Positions 30,816 to 39,307 of a stretch of 56,572 nucleotides of DNA are shown here, one piece after another. The DNA is from Candidatus Babelota bacterium (GTDB lineage: Bacteria; Babelota; Babeliae; Babelales; Vermiphilaceae). Each line of letters begins with the position of its first letter. Within the stretch, counting starts at the first letter, position 1. The stretch covers positions 169,957 through 226,528 of the forward strand of contig RXKB01000001.1 in assembly GCA_003963225.1 (NCBI GenBank), written 5' to 3'. Under the pieces are notes generated by a model that saw only the letters and a list, made by a program, of their open reading frames with translations, was not told the DNA's origin and searched no databases. The position numbers and the translations under genes are program-made.

Positions 30816-33008
30816 CTACAGGCGCCAGAAAATCAACCCGGAAACATTTCTTGTCGATGGGGTGTCGTGAGCCACCCAAAGGTTAATTGTTCTCGTCGAG
30901 CCACTGAAGGCGGTCTTTATCTTCAATACCGTATCGCTGGTTATTTCCGTGATTTCTCGGTATTCGTTGGAGTCGTCCCTGGAGTATAGAAGGTCTCCTA
31001 CCGAGAGTTCAGTGGTAAACTTTGTACCAGAACCATTTACAACCAGCCCGTCCTGTACAACTACCACGGTGCCTGTCTTCTGATACGCGATGGGGATATT
31101 GGCGGCGTCATCGCCTGGCTTGTAGCTAAGGCTGAAGTCGATTTTATCCAGCGGGATGTCATTTGTACCCGTCAAACCATTTGCATACTGATAGAAGGTG
31201 CCGTAGCCGTTGGTGTAAGTATGCACCAGGTCGAGCAGGTGCGATATTACGAATGGGCGCTTTACCTCAAGGGTCGTGGCCGGCCATCCAAACTGCAACT
31301 GCCAAGGTGGTTTATCGTACGGTGGTACTTTTACCCAACCGTCCGGGTCAGAGCCATCGGAAGACAAAGTGGCAACGTCATCGGTATTTACCGTGAAGCT
31401 CACCGTCTCTTGGGGTATGGGTAAGTCAAAGTCAAAAATGATGTACAAATACTGCGGCAGGCAGGTTTTGACCAATCTGAAGAAATGGGCAAACTTCGCG
31501 GCTTGCTCGAACGTTTGAAACCGAATACGAAGCATGGCACTGTTTGTCTTCAGAAAGTTTTTGAACACAAAGTCCAGCGGATCAAGCAGCCCAGCGAGAT
31601 TCAGGGAATCCTCAATCAGCGTACGTACAGTGTAGTAACGACTTTCATCACTGATATAGTCGTTGAACCTGTCTTGGTCCTCCTGCGTAACAGTCGGAGG
31701 AAATGGGAACAGAATACGCCCTGGCTCTGTATTGATGATGTCAGGTGTGTACCGCAAGCGGTTCTCATCGTCGCGATCAGTAAAGGCCGCGATATTTTCG
31801 AAGATCAACACACCTTCATAGTCACCCATGAACATGCTGCCTGGCAGCACCAAGCGATCAAGCTCCGTCTTCCACCAATTTGGCTGGCTGACGTTGTCGT
31901 AATAGGTAACCGCGTCAAATAATGGCGTACCTGCCGGCAACTTGGCACCGACACGAACACCGGCCAACAAGGGGTTGGCGTCCGTATGATACACATCCGG
32001 AGAAAAGGCAAAAAACGTGCTGGCGGTGTACACCCGTTTATCTGTGACCACATACCGCATATCGTCTACAGAATACGCATCTACAAGGGTTTCTTCTGGA
32101 TCCTGCGTGAGCTGTACCCCAAGGAACGAAGCTGCCAGTCCTGTGATCGCTTTAACGGTCGGACCTTCAGTCAAAAGATTGATGGTTTCCGATAGGATTT
32201 GTTTATACCCTTCGGAGTTCGGTTCACTCAAGCCAAAGAGCGTACCGAAGTTTTCGTAAAGGCTGTCTGTGTTGACTCCACCATGGTAGACCCAGAGGAT
32301 CATTTCCTCTTCATTGAACACGGTGCCTTCAACCGGGCCGGTGTCTGTTTCAAATTCCTGCGTCGCGTACGTTGCCAATTCCGGCTTCCAGGTAAACGTG
32401 AGTTGATTACCTGCGTTATCAAACAGCTCGTACTTGAAATACTCGTCTGAATCAAACGGGTTGCTGGCAAAGTACAGCTCACCATCGTTCAGCCAAAAGT
32501 CAACACCAACAGTAAGCACCTTGGTGGGAGCCACGATACGGTCCGCAATCACTGGAAAACTCTTGAGCGCCGGGTCCACACGCACCACATATTTTTGCTC
32601 GACGGGGCGCTTGGCCCGACCAAACTGAAAAGTCTCTCCGTAGTGAAGGCTGTTATTCCTTTCCTCAGCCGAAGCTGGCAGAGGCTGAGGTCCAAAGACT
32701 GCGTGGTCCTTGTCCTCGGTGGGTAAAAAGCGTAATGGTGCCAGCCTTACCTGGGATTTACGGATGCGCACCGGCAACCATCGTTCGCGGTGGAGCAAGT
32801 CGATTTTCTTGATCGACATGGCGTTCAACGACTCCACGAAATCATAATAGCGCTGGATCAGCTCCTCGGACTGGGCGATCGTCAACCCTCGGATTGCCTC
32901 CTTGTCACCAAACACGCGGGTCCAAAACGAGCCCAAGGAGGAAAACAGCACTCCGTTGCTTGTGTAACCAGTAGTTGGATATGTCGTGCCTAGACCTGGA
33001 ATCTTCAT
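30816..33008 (-). CDS. Baseplate wedge-type protein, 730 aa
   Basis: This large virion protein begins MKIPGLGTTYPTTGYTSNGV and has an early segment with RYYDFVESLNAMSIKKIDLL. There is no catalytic motif. Directly downstream of the J-like gene, it probably corresponds to the wedge component that connects the J-like protein to the fibres (as gp7-like proteins do). The last 100 residues form strands with regularly spaced TVVVVQDGLVVNGSGTKFT, an all-beta peripheral domain. It is 4 nt from the J-like gene. Confidence 0.62.
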   Translation of the reverse strand: MKIPGLGTTYPTTGYTSNGVLFSSLGSFWTRVFGDKEAIRGLTIAQSEELIQRYYDFVESLNAMSIKKIDLLHRERWLPVRIRKSQVRLAPLRFLPTEDKDHAVFGPQPLPASAEERNNSLHYGETFQFGRAKRPVEQKYVVRVDPALKSFPVIADRIVAPTKVLTVGVDFWLNDGELYFASNPFDSDEYFKYELFDNAGNQLTFTWKPELATYATQEFETDTGPVEGTVFNEEEMILWVYHGGVNTDSLYENFGTLFGLSEPNSEGYKQILSETINLLTEGPTVKAITGLAASFLGVQLTQDPEETLVDAYSVDDMRYVVTDKRVYTASTFFAFSPDVYHTDANPLLAGVRVGAKLPAGTPLFDAVTYYDNVSQPNWWKTELDRLVLPGSMFMGDYEGVLIFENIAAFTDRDDENRLRYTPDIINTEPGRILFPFPPTVTQEDQDRFNDYISDESRYYTVRTLIEDSLNLAGLLDPLDFVFKNFLKTNSAMLRIRFQTFEQAAKFAHFFRLVKTCLPQYLYIIFDFDLPIPQETVSFTVNTDDVATLSSDGSDPDGWVKVPPYDKPPWQLQFGWPATTLEVKRPFVISHLLDLVHTYTNGYGTFYQYANGLTGTNDIPLDKIDFSLSYKPGDDAANIPIAYQKTGTVVVVQDGLVVNGSGTKFTTELSVGDLLYSRDDSNEYREITEITSDTVLKIKTAFSGSTRTINLWVAHDTPSTRNVSGLIFWRL

Positions 33009-33012
33009 GCGG

Positions 33013-34704
33013 TTAGTTCATTGAGATCAAGATCGTGTCGTCACCATTGATGTCATTGTAGTCGATGAAAAACATGGTAGTCTTCGATGAGACTCCGTAT
33101 TTGCCAAAGACCGGGTTATATGGAACTGACAACACGTCAGTAGTTTCGACCGGCGCAAATTTGCTAGAGCTGGACGCTGTTGGAACCAGGATTGATCCGG
33201 TTACCGAAACAGGCAAGTCAACTCGACGAACGTTGAAATTGTGACAGATGTCGACAATACGTGACACGGCGATTTCTTCTCCGAAAGTCAAACCATTGAC
33301 ATAGTCACAAATGGCTTGCCGTATCGCTTGTTTGGTTGTGGCCTCGTCTTCAGGGCCAGCTCCGCGGGTCAATAGCAGTTTAGTGGACAGGGTGCAGGGG
33401 ATTACAGCCTTGATCAGATAGTCTGCTGCGATGACTCGGTTCGCGCTTTGAAGGAAGTAGTCTTGAATCTCCCCGATACCCGGCATGTAGCTGACGGTCA
33501 ACTGTGCCGCGATCGTGCTACCATTTACCGGCGACGTCTTGGCGTTTGTAATTGTTGCAGTTACTGTACATACCTGGTATTTCGAGAAACGGGCTACGTC
33601 AGCCGAGGTTACCAGGTTGCTGCCAGACAGCTGGTTAGGTGCGTCGGAAGCGGCGTCAAACGCAATGTTTGTGACCGCTGCAGTTTGCGTGACACCGTTC
33701 AAATCAACGTATTTGAGGGACACTACATCGTAGAACCAGGTGGGGAAATTATCCACCGTTTCATCCAGTAGAATTGTCCATACGTTATTGGAACCAGTGT
33801 AGACCGCGGTCACCTCAAAGGTGTCTACCTTGATGGAGCGAGCTGTCCGGACATATACGTCAGCAAGTCCGAATGGTGTGATGCCGTAGACCGTATTACG
33901 GCCGCGATTCAGCTCGATGTCGTTGGCACCAATCACCGACAAGATGGCTTTACCTTCCGAGCTTTGTGTAAAAAGTGTCGGAAATACCTGCGGGAGCAGG
34001 GACTGCATGGACTGTGGTGAGACCAAACCTTTCGTAGACAACCCTGTCTGAAATCGTGCGATCAACTCGCGGTCAGTTTCAACTGGGCGTCCACTGGTGA
34101 AATTACCAAAAGCCCTTGCCGACACAAAACTATCAAGAGTCGTGTTGGCGGCGTTGAGGATCAATGCGCTATTATGAGGAACCGTGACGTTGCTCTTCGC
34201 GTCAGTGTTGACCACTGGGAGCAGAAAATAATAGCCCTCTCGCTCACGGAAAAGGCGCAGCACACCCTTCGAGAGATCATCAGCTGTTACCGTTGGATCC
34301 GCTCGATAAGTCTGAGTCGAACCATAAACCGCGCCACTGCTTGGGTGGATTAGCTGAAAATTGTTACTGATGTAGTAAGCACGCTGAGACGACACCTGGA
34401 TTTTTACCGTACCAGTAACAGTCTTGCCTTGGTCACGGACGACGTTGAAGTTCGAAGCAACGGCGTCGATCGCTTCGCTGTATGTATCACCGGTGGCATT
34501 AAGGGCCGCCTGCACGGACGTTGCCGGAGCAACCGTCTCTACGTCCAGCTTCAACTGGTTATGTAGCTCTGATGACAGCTTGATAAGCAGTTCGCTCAAC
34601 ACGGAACCTGGGGACAAGTCGACCTGCAAGTTTACCGACGGCTGAGCGCAATAGTCCTTGATAAACGTCTCAAGGCGTAACTGTGTTTGGGCTACGGTTT
34701 CCAT
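33013..34704 (-). CDS. Baseplate J-like wedge protein
   Basis: This 563-residue protein has the layout of baseplate J (T4 gp6/P2 J). It opens with METVAQTQLRLETFIKDYC and LSPGSVLSELLIKLSSELHN, and its C-terminal block is TKQAIRQAICDYVNGLTFGE followed by IAVSRIVDICHNFNVRRVDL. It would form the inner ring of the wedge. It follows the gp25-like gene by 2 nt, the order found in many myoviruses, and this supports the call. Confidence 0.78.
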   Translation of the reverse strand: METVAQTQLRLETFIKDYCAQPSVNLQVDLSPGSVLSELLIKLSSELHNQLKLDVETVAPATSVQAALNATGDTYSEAIDAVASNFNVVRDQGKTVTGTVKIQVSSQRAYYISNNFQLIHPSSGAVYGSTQTYRADPTVTADDLSKGVLRLFREREGYYFLLPVVNTDAKSNVTVPHNSALILNAANTTLDSFVSARAFGNFTSGRPVETDRELIARFQTGLSTKGLVSPQSMQSLLPQVFPTLFTQSSEGKAILSVIGANDIELNRGRNTVYGITPFGLADVYVRTARSIKVDTFEVTAVYTGSNNVWTILLDETVDNFPTWFYDVVSLKYVDLNGVTQTAAVTNIAFDAASDAPNQLSGSNLVTSADVARFSKYQVCTVTATITNAKTSPVNGSTIAAQLTVSYMPGIGEIQDYFLQSANRVIAADYLIKAVIPCTLSTKLLLTRGAGPEDEATTKQAIRQAICDYVNGLTFGEEIAVSRIVDICHNFNVRRVDLPVSVTGSILVPTASSSSKFAPVETTDVLSVPYNPVFGKYGVSSKTTMFFIDYNDINGDDTILISMN

Positions 34705-34706
34705 AG

Positions 34707-35192
34707 TTATTTCGAAATCGGGATTGGGAGCAGGAAGTCGTAGGTCGCGCCTGCCTTTGTGTACAACGCCACGCGGTATGACACTTCATAATTGGCGCTT
34801 ACCGTTACATCCAACAGCAAGGCCGTGTCTAGTTGTTCGTCATCAGGAAGGTCGGGGGTATCGGCCTGGTAAGACCGAAACTCCGATACCACCTTTGCGC
34901 TGGCAAAATTGAAAGCGTGCTTCAAATCGGCAACCGTCGTAAGGCTGCTAACTGAAATGTTTTTGAGCAGATCTGTACCAAAATTCGGGTAGGCAGGCTG
35001 GCTGCCTCGCACAGTCACCAAAGCGATCATGAAGCGTTGGACCAGCTTTTGAACACCTGCACAATATGATGACACGCCTCCGAACCCAGGAGTGACCTTC
35101 TGCACGGTCGTCTTGGTCGGATCAATGGTCGGCGAAATATTGATGTCTTTCGCTCGGCCAGAATAATCGGTTGTGATATTCCTGATTGGCAT
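34707..35192 (-). CDS. gp25-like baseplate wedge protein
   Basis: This 161-residue protein contains the gp25/gpW-type core: a helix GVQKLVQRFMIALVTVRGSQ followed by PAYPNFGTDLLKNIS. Strands such as LLLDVTVSANYEVSYRVALY end it. The N-terminal 35 residues are a flexible strand. gp25 nucleates sheath polymerisation on the baseplate. The J-like gene directly follows, which is the canonical order. Confidence 0.72.
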   Translation of the reverse strand: MPIRNITTDYSGRAKDINISPTIDPTKTTVQKVTPGFGGVSSYCAGVQKLVQRFMIALVTVRGSQPAYPNFGTDLLKNISVSSLTTVADLKHAFNFASAKVVSEFRSYQADTPDLPDDEQLDTALLLDVTVSANYEVSYRVALYTKAGATYDFLLPIPISK

Positions 35193-35193
35193 A

Positions 35194-35595
35194 TTATTCG
35201 TCGCCTACCGCCTCACCTTCCGCCTTCTCCTGCAACGCATTGAAGCGCGCGTAGGCTTTCTCAACGGTGCGGCGTACATGGAATGCCTTCTGTGAGGAAT
35301 CATCTCTGTACGCTTGAAGGCGTGTCTTGTGCCTGGCAACAAAGGCCTTATGAGTACCATAGATCAAATGACACTCAACTTGAAGAAAAGAATGCGGCTT
35401 TTTCTTAATGGGGTCGGTCTCGTTGTAACGCTCAGCGTACTTGGTGAACAACTCAGAACGATCGAACAACGCAGCAACAGAAGCCTGGTTAAACGGCTCG
35501 TTCAACCCGAATAGACACCACGGACGGTCGCCACGTTTCGTAGCCGCCTCCAACGCCCATGATTGCAGTCCGTTGATTACGTCGTTACCGGTCAT
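35194..35595 (-). CDS. Hypothetical protein of the baseplate operon, 133 aa
   Basis: It begins MTGNDVINGLQSWALEAATK and is mostly helical and basic (VARHKTRLQAYRDDSSQKAF). I do not recognise it. ATG 35595 has an excellent ribosome site, GGAAAGGG, 6 nt upstream, and lies 2 nt after the sigma-like gene stop; an earlier in-frame ATG at 35610 is inside that gene. It lies between the sigma-like gene and the gp25-like gene. Confidence 0.68.
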   Translation of the reverse strand: MTGNDVINGLQSWALEAATKRGDRPWCLFGLNEPFNQASVAALFDRSELFTKYAERYNETDPIKKKPHSFLQVECHLIYGTHKAFVARHKTRLQAYRDDSSQKAFHVRRTVEKAYARFNALQEKAEGEAVGDE

Positions 35596-35597
35596 GC

Positions 35598-36239
35598 TTA
35601 CCCTTTCCATCCTTCCGCAATGCGGTCAGTGATTATTTTCACTCTGTTGGAAATTGTTGACGGCGAGGTATTTAGCATTTTAGCTAGCTCATCGTTGGAC
35701 TTGAGCGGTTTTCCACCAAAGCCGGTTTTGTGCTCCATGATCAACTTGTCACGCTGTGGTAGGTCATGATAAACAAAATGCACCCATTCGTCGTTGTCAC
35801 CTTCGATAAACACCGGTGAATAGGCCAGGTTTGAAACATTGACTTCCTTCTTGCGCACCTGCTTCAACCCGGTGATCTCTGAAAGGCCCATGCCAGTGGC
35901 TTGAGCCAACTCAGCCATAGACGGTGGACGCCCATACTCGTTTCGCAGTTCCTCCTCAGCCTGGTTCAGCTTATGGATACGGAATTGTTTGTTCTCGGGC
36001 ACACGAAGAATGCCTCCGTACTTGGTGGAGATACGACTCAGCTTCTTTAGCGAGTTTACAAGATGTGTGCTGAACTTGTTTCCTGACTCAGGCTTGAAGC
36101 TCTGTGCTGCCTCTTTGGCTAGGCGATAAGCTTCAGCCGTTACGACATGCAGCGGAACGAACTTGGCGTAACGCGCTGCCTCTGATTCGATCAGGCGTTT
36201 ATGCTCAGTAAGTAGTTGTTCTACCGTAGGCTTTTTCAT
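35598..36239 (-). CDS. Sigma-70-like factor inside the baseplate operon
   Basis: This 213-residue protein has the shape of an alternative sigma factor. A region-2-like helix set comes first (TAEAYRLAKEAAQSF, KFSTHLVNSLKKLSRIST). A region-3-like helix follows: LNQAEEELRNEYGRPPSMAE and LAQATGMGLSEI. The C-terminus has a region-4-like helix-turn-helix in DELAKMLNTSPSTISNRV. The -10-binding aromatic cluster of region 2 is not well kept. It could recruit host RNA polymerase to phage late promoters, or be a virion protein with a sigma-like fold. It overlaps the upstream hub gene by 4 nt. Confidence 0.72.
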   Translation of the reverse strand: MKKPTVEQLLTEHKRLIESEAARYAKFVPLHVVTAEAYRLAKEAAQSFKPESGNKFSTHLVNSLKKLSRISTKYGGILRVPENKQFRIHKLNQAEEELRNEYGRPPSMAELAQATGMGLSEITGLKQVRKKEVNVSNLAYSPVFIEGDNDEWVHFVYHDLPQRDKLIMEHKTGFGGKPLKSNDELAKMLNTSPSTISNRVKIITDRIAEGWKG

Positions 36240-37897
36240 TGAATATCTTTCACGAATGCTGCTGCTACTTTAGCAGATCGGGCGGCATCAAAGCCATCAA
36301 ACAAATCCAACTGTTTCAACCCTGGTGCCAGGGCTCCAGGAGTTGTGTAGCTACCCATACGGCCACAGTTGAACCCGATGCTTGTGATCGCACTACCGTG
36401 GTCTGGGGCATTAAGACGAATCTCGTGAGTTACCTCAGTCACAAAAAAGTCGATGAATACTCCAGGAGCCCGAAGGTACGTCGTACCGATGGCTCCCGGC
36501 GCGCAATTAGGGTTGAACAGTAAACCGATGCCACCCATGCGATCGGTGTACTTCAACTGGTAATACCGGAGTTCCGCCCACTGATCAGCGAATTTGTACA
36601 AGGCATCAATCTTCTTTTGCTCAATCTCGTTCTCCTGCTTCTGCGCCTCATCACTGGCTTTCTTTTCTTCTTCAGCGCTCTTCTTCACCGCTTCATGCTG
36701 CGCCTCTTCAGAAGCACCGGAACCCTCCGAGGCTTGGCTGTTGGAGCGAGCAGGGTCACCTGCACTTTTGGTAACTTCTGGGATGCCTGCAGCGCGCAAA
36801 GCAGCGTTGTTGAAGGAAATGACGTAAGGCATTACCTCACCAATAATACCACCTGAGCCACCGTATTTATCGTCCTTGAAGAACCCGTCAATGCCATTGA
36901 TGTTCTTGTCATCAGACATGACGTAGACTCCGCTGATGTCGCGGTAGCCATTGTCGTTGAAGGAAATGTTGTTGTACTGTGCCGGAAATATGATGTTTGG
37001 TGTCTTGGATACTTCCCTAAAATTGATAGTCGAACGATGTGTCTGCTCCAAGAAGCCGGAATTCGGTACGATGTACGCTTTGTTGTTTCCGATTACCAGC
37101 CCACAGCCTACCGTTTCCAGTAGCGTAAGCAGGATGTCGAATAGATTGCTACGCGTTTCGCAGATGGTTTCCAGTACGTAGTCCTGTACGTAAAAATCTG
37201 CCAAAGACAGCTTAGTGGGGACAAACTGTGTGTCGATCTGCTTCAGCAATGTTTCTGCGACCAAGAGATGTTTCTCTCCTATTGCCTTGGCAGCCGAGAC
37301 TGCAGCTTCTGCTGAACGTCCCACTCTGGCCTGGGTACGTTCCCATTGAAGCTGAGACTGAACGATCGCCTTTAACAGCTCGATGATGCCTTCAAACAAT
37401 GGCTTACCGAGATTAGCGGACACAGCAGATCCAATAGCATATCGGAGTACTGTGGCTTCGGAATTACCCATCTCCATCTGAAGAGCTTCGACGCGACGGG
37501 TAAAATCCACACCAGCCGAATGGTAACCCAGCAGCTTTGGGTTAATTTCGCTAAGCAACTGGAACGGGTGCTTTACCACCATCTGCATCCGCATGTCCCC
37601 AATAGACTGCGACATGGATACACCGTCAATCAGCCCCCGGAAGGTAAGACAGCCGTGTATGGACTCCAATCTGATCTTGATGGGTGTACGACGCCATCTC
37701 GACATGTCGCAGACAATGTCCAAATCTTGTGGGGACAAGTCCAGTGTAGCCGCCGGAATGCTGTTCAAACCATAGCGTAGAACCAACCCAGTCGGCAACA
37801 AGTTCTCGATATCGTTGTTCGAGGCAGCAAATACCTGCATCTCGGGCGATCGGTCGCTCGTTACTGTCACCTTTACGTCGTTTTCCAGGCTAGGCAT
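36236..37897 (-). CDS. Baseplate hub protein with coiled-coil insertion, 553 aa
   Basis: The N-terminal 120 residues and the C-terminal 130 residues are beta-rich, with the gpD/gp27-like element KIRLESIHGCLTFRGLIDG. Between them are a helical segment and, near residues 375-440, a charged coiled coil with SGASEEAQHEAVKKSAEEEK. A cysteine pair (CAPG, CGRMG) lies in the C-terminal part. It would form the trimeric hub beneath the spike. The tape-measure operon order supports a hub role; sequence identity to known hubs is not claimed. Confidence 0.68.
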   Translation of the reverse strand: MPSLENDVKVTVTSDRSPEMQVFAASNNDIENLLPTGLVLRYGLNSIPAATLDLSPQDLDIVCDMSRWRRTPIKIRLESIHGCLTFRGLIDGVSMSQSIGDMRMQMVVKHPFQLLSEINPKLLGYHSAGVDFTRRVEALQMEMGNSEATVLRYAIGSAVSANLGKPLFEGIIELLKAIVQSQLQWERTQARVGRSAEAAVSAAKAIGEKHLLVAETLLKQIDTQFVPTKLSLADFYVQDYVLETICETRSNLFDILLTLLETVGCGLVIGNNKAYIVPNSGFLEQTHRSTINFREVSKTPNIIFPAQYNNISFNDNGYRDISGVYVMSDDKNINGIDGFFKDDKYGGSGGIIGEVMPYVISFNNAALRAAGIPEVTKSAGDPARSNSQASEGSGASEEAQHEAVKKSAEEEKKASDEAQKQENEIEQKKIDALYKFADQWAELRYYQLKYTDRMGGIGLLFNPNCAPGAIGTTYLRAPGVFIDFFVTEVTHEIRLNAPDHGSAITSIGFNCGRMGSYTTPGALAPGLKQLDLFDGFDAARSAKVAAAFVKDIQ

Positions 37898-37908
37898 AAA
37901 TATGTTGG

Positions 37909-38787
37909 TTACACCTCACTCCAACCGACCAACCCTCCGTCTGTCTGAGAGTTGCGCTGCTGGCTGAGAGCGTAGATGCGGTACACCATGCCAATGTACA
38001 AACCAGCCAAACGATAAGCCTCGTTGAAATGCTTCAACCACAGCTCATCGTAAGGTTTGGCTGTAGCTAGACGATACGTTGACATCAAGCCTGAGATCAG
38101 GTTTGTCTGGCGCTTCATCTCCGCGAATTGTCGAGGGATCAGCTCGGAGTATCCGATGCTGAAGGTCACTTCCCATTTCTTACCAGAGGTGGCGGTAAAA
38201 GCCGGAGAAGTAGGATGCTTTATTTGGAATCCGAAAAGTGTGCCTTTGGTATTTGCCGGATCGGGGATCTCATGGTAGTCCGAGTATCCACCAGAAAAGA
38301 CAAGAGTCTTGGTGGTGATCAGGCTTGGTCCTTCATAGACAGCAACCACCAGTGTATTCGTCTGTTGTTCGATGCTTAGCGTTCTAGTTAACGGGGTAAC
38401 TAACCACGAAGGCTTGTAATTGTAGTTGAATACACGGAAGGCGATATCTGGATTTTCCGCGGCTACCGTTGTGGGTATGCCTACCGAAATGCTGCGCAGA
38501 TTCTGTGGTTCATCTGGTCGCACAATCTTGTAGGTAATCCGTGGGTCCCATGAAAGGGTCGCATCCGTCAGACCACAACCCTCTATCAGGGCCAGGTAAG
38601 CCTGCGTAAGTTGCAGCTTGGATTCCAGGTTAGCAGACGGGTAAAACGTGTTGTAAAGCAGCGCCAGATCGGCCGGCAAAGGAATGGTGCTATAAGCTGG
38701 GTCGATATGGATATTGCGCGCAGAGTATGGATTGGTTAATCCAGCCGCCGACACATTCAACGCAACAGAACGGAAGAGGTTAATCAT
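37909..38787 (-). CDS. Tail/baseplate protein, 292 aa
   Basis: I do not recognise this protein. It begins MINLFRSVALNVSAAGLTNP and is beta-rich to about 190, then helical (FAEMKRQTNLISGLMSTYRL and WLKHFNEAYRLAGLYIGM). It sits between the 171-residue tail gene and the hub, where baseplate-tube junction proteins (gp48/gp54-like) are usual; this is an inference from order only. Confidence 0.62.
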   Translation of the reverse strand: MINLFRSVALNVSAAGLTNPYSARNIHIDPAYSTIPLPADLALLYNTFYPSANLESKLQLTQAYLALIEGCGLTDATLSWDPRITYKIVRPDEPQNLRSISVGIPTTVAAENPDIAFRVFNYNYKPSWLVTPLTRTLSIEQQTNTLVVAVYEGPSLITTKTLVFSGGYSDYHEIPDPANTKGTLFGFQIKHPTSPAFTATSGKKWEVTFSIGYSELIPRQFAEMKRQTNLISGLMSTYRLATAKPYDELWLKHFNEAYRLAGLYIGMVYRIYALSQQRNSQTDGGLVGWSEV

Positions 38788-38788
38788 A

Positions 38789-39304
38789 TTACGCGTCTAG
38801 GTCGTCAAACCTTGGGTTGTAATCACAGGGCACGTTTACCTTTTCCCTCGTTGGGAGGTTATGTGAGTAAATGCTAAGACCGAGGGTAAATTCAATGACC
38901 GGAGAGGGGTCTTGGGTCAAGCTCAGGTTGAACGATGTCATCAAGCAGCGAAATACTGCATTACCCAATGACACATCAACGGACTTACCTCTCATGTTGC
39001 GCATCACGTCGTCCATCAACACAGGCAGACCAGGCGTGCCCTTGTCACAGGTCAGCAGCATTCCACGAATGGTTAGGGAGCCCAAACCTTTACCAAAATA
39101 GAACCAATTGATGGCGTCATCAAACGTCATGAAGAACTGCACTGTCTCGTTATTCTGAATCGACATCTCAGTGATCAAGGCTAAGTTATCGGCCTTCAAC
39201 AAGTTGTCGAGGAACGGGACCTTCACGCTGGTCAGCACATTGATGCCGCTTTTGAAGACCTCCTGGTTACCATCGGACGTATTGTAGTGATAGATTGCGG
39301 CCAT
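38789..39304 (-). CDS. Tail tube-like / tail cap protein, 171 aa
   Basis: This protein begins MAAIYHYNTSDGNQEVFKSG and contains DAINWFYFGKGLGSLTIRGM. The strand layout (TEMSIQNNETVQFFMTFDD, then two hairpins) suggests a tail-tube-like fold such as the tube initiator at the baseplate. It follows the tape measure by 3 nt. The call is from order and pattern, not from a named motif. Confidence 0.6.
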   Translation of the reverse strand: MAAIYHYNTSDGNQEVFKSGINVLTSVKVPFLDNLLKADNLALITEMSIQNNETVQFFMTFDDAINWFYFGKGLGSLTIRGMLLTCDKGTPGLPVLMDDVMRNMRGKSVDVSLGNAVFRCLMTSFNLSLTQDPSPVIEFTLGLSIYSHNLPTREKVNVPCDYNPRFDDLDA

Positions 39305-39307
39305 AAT

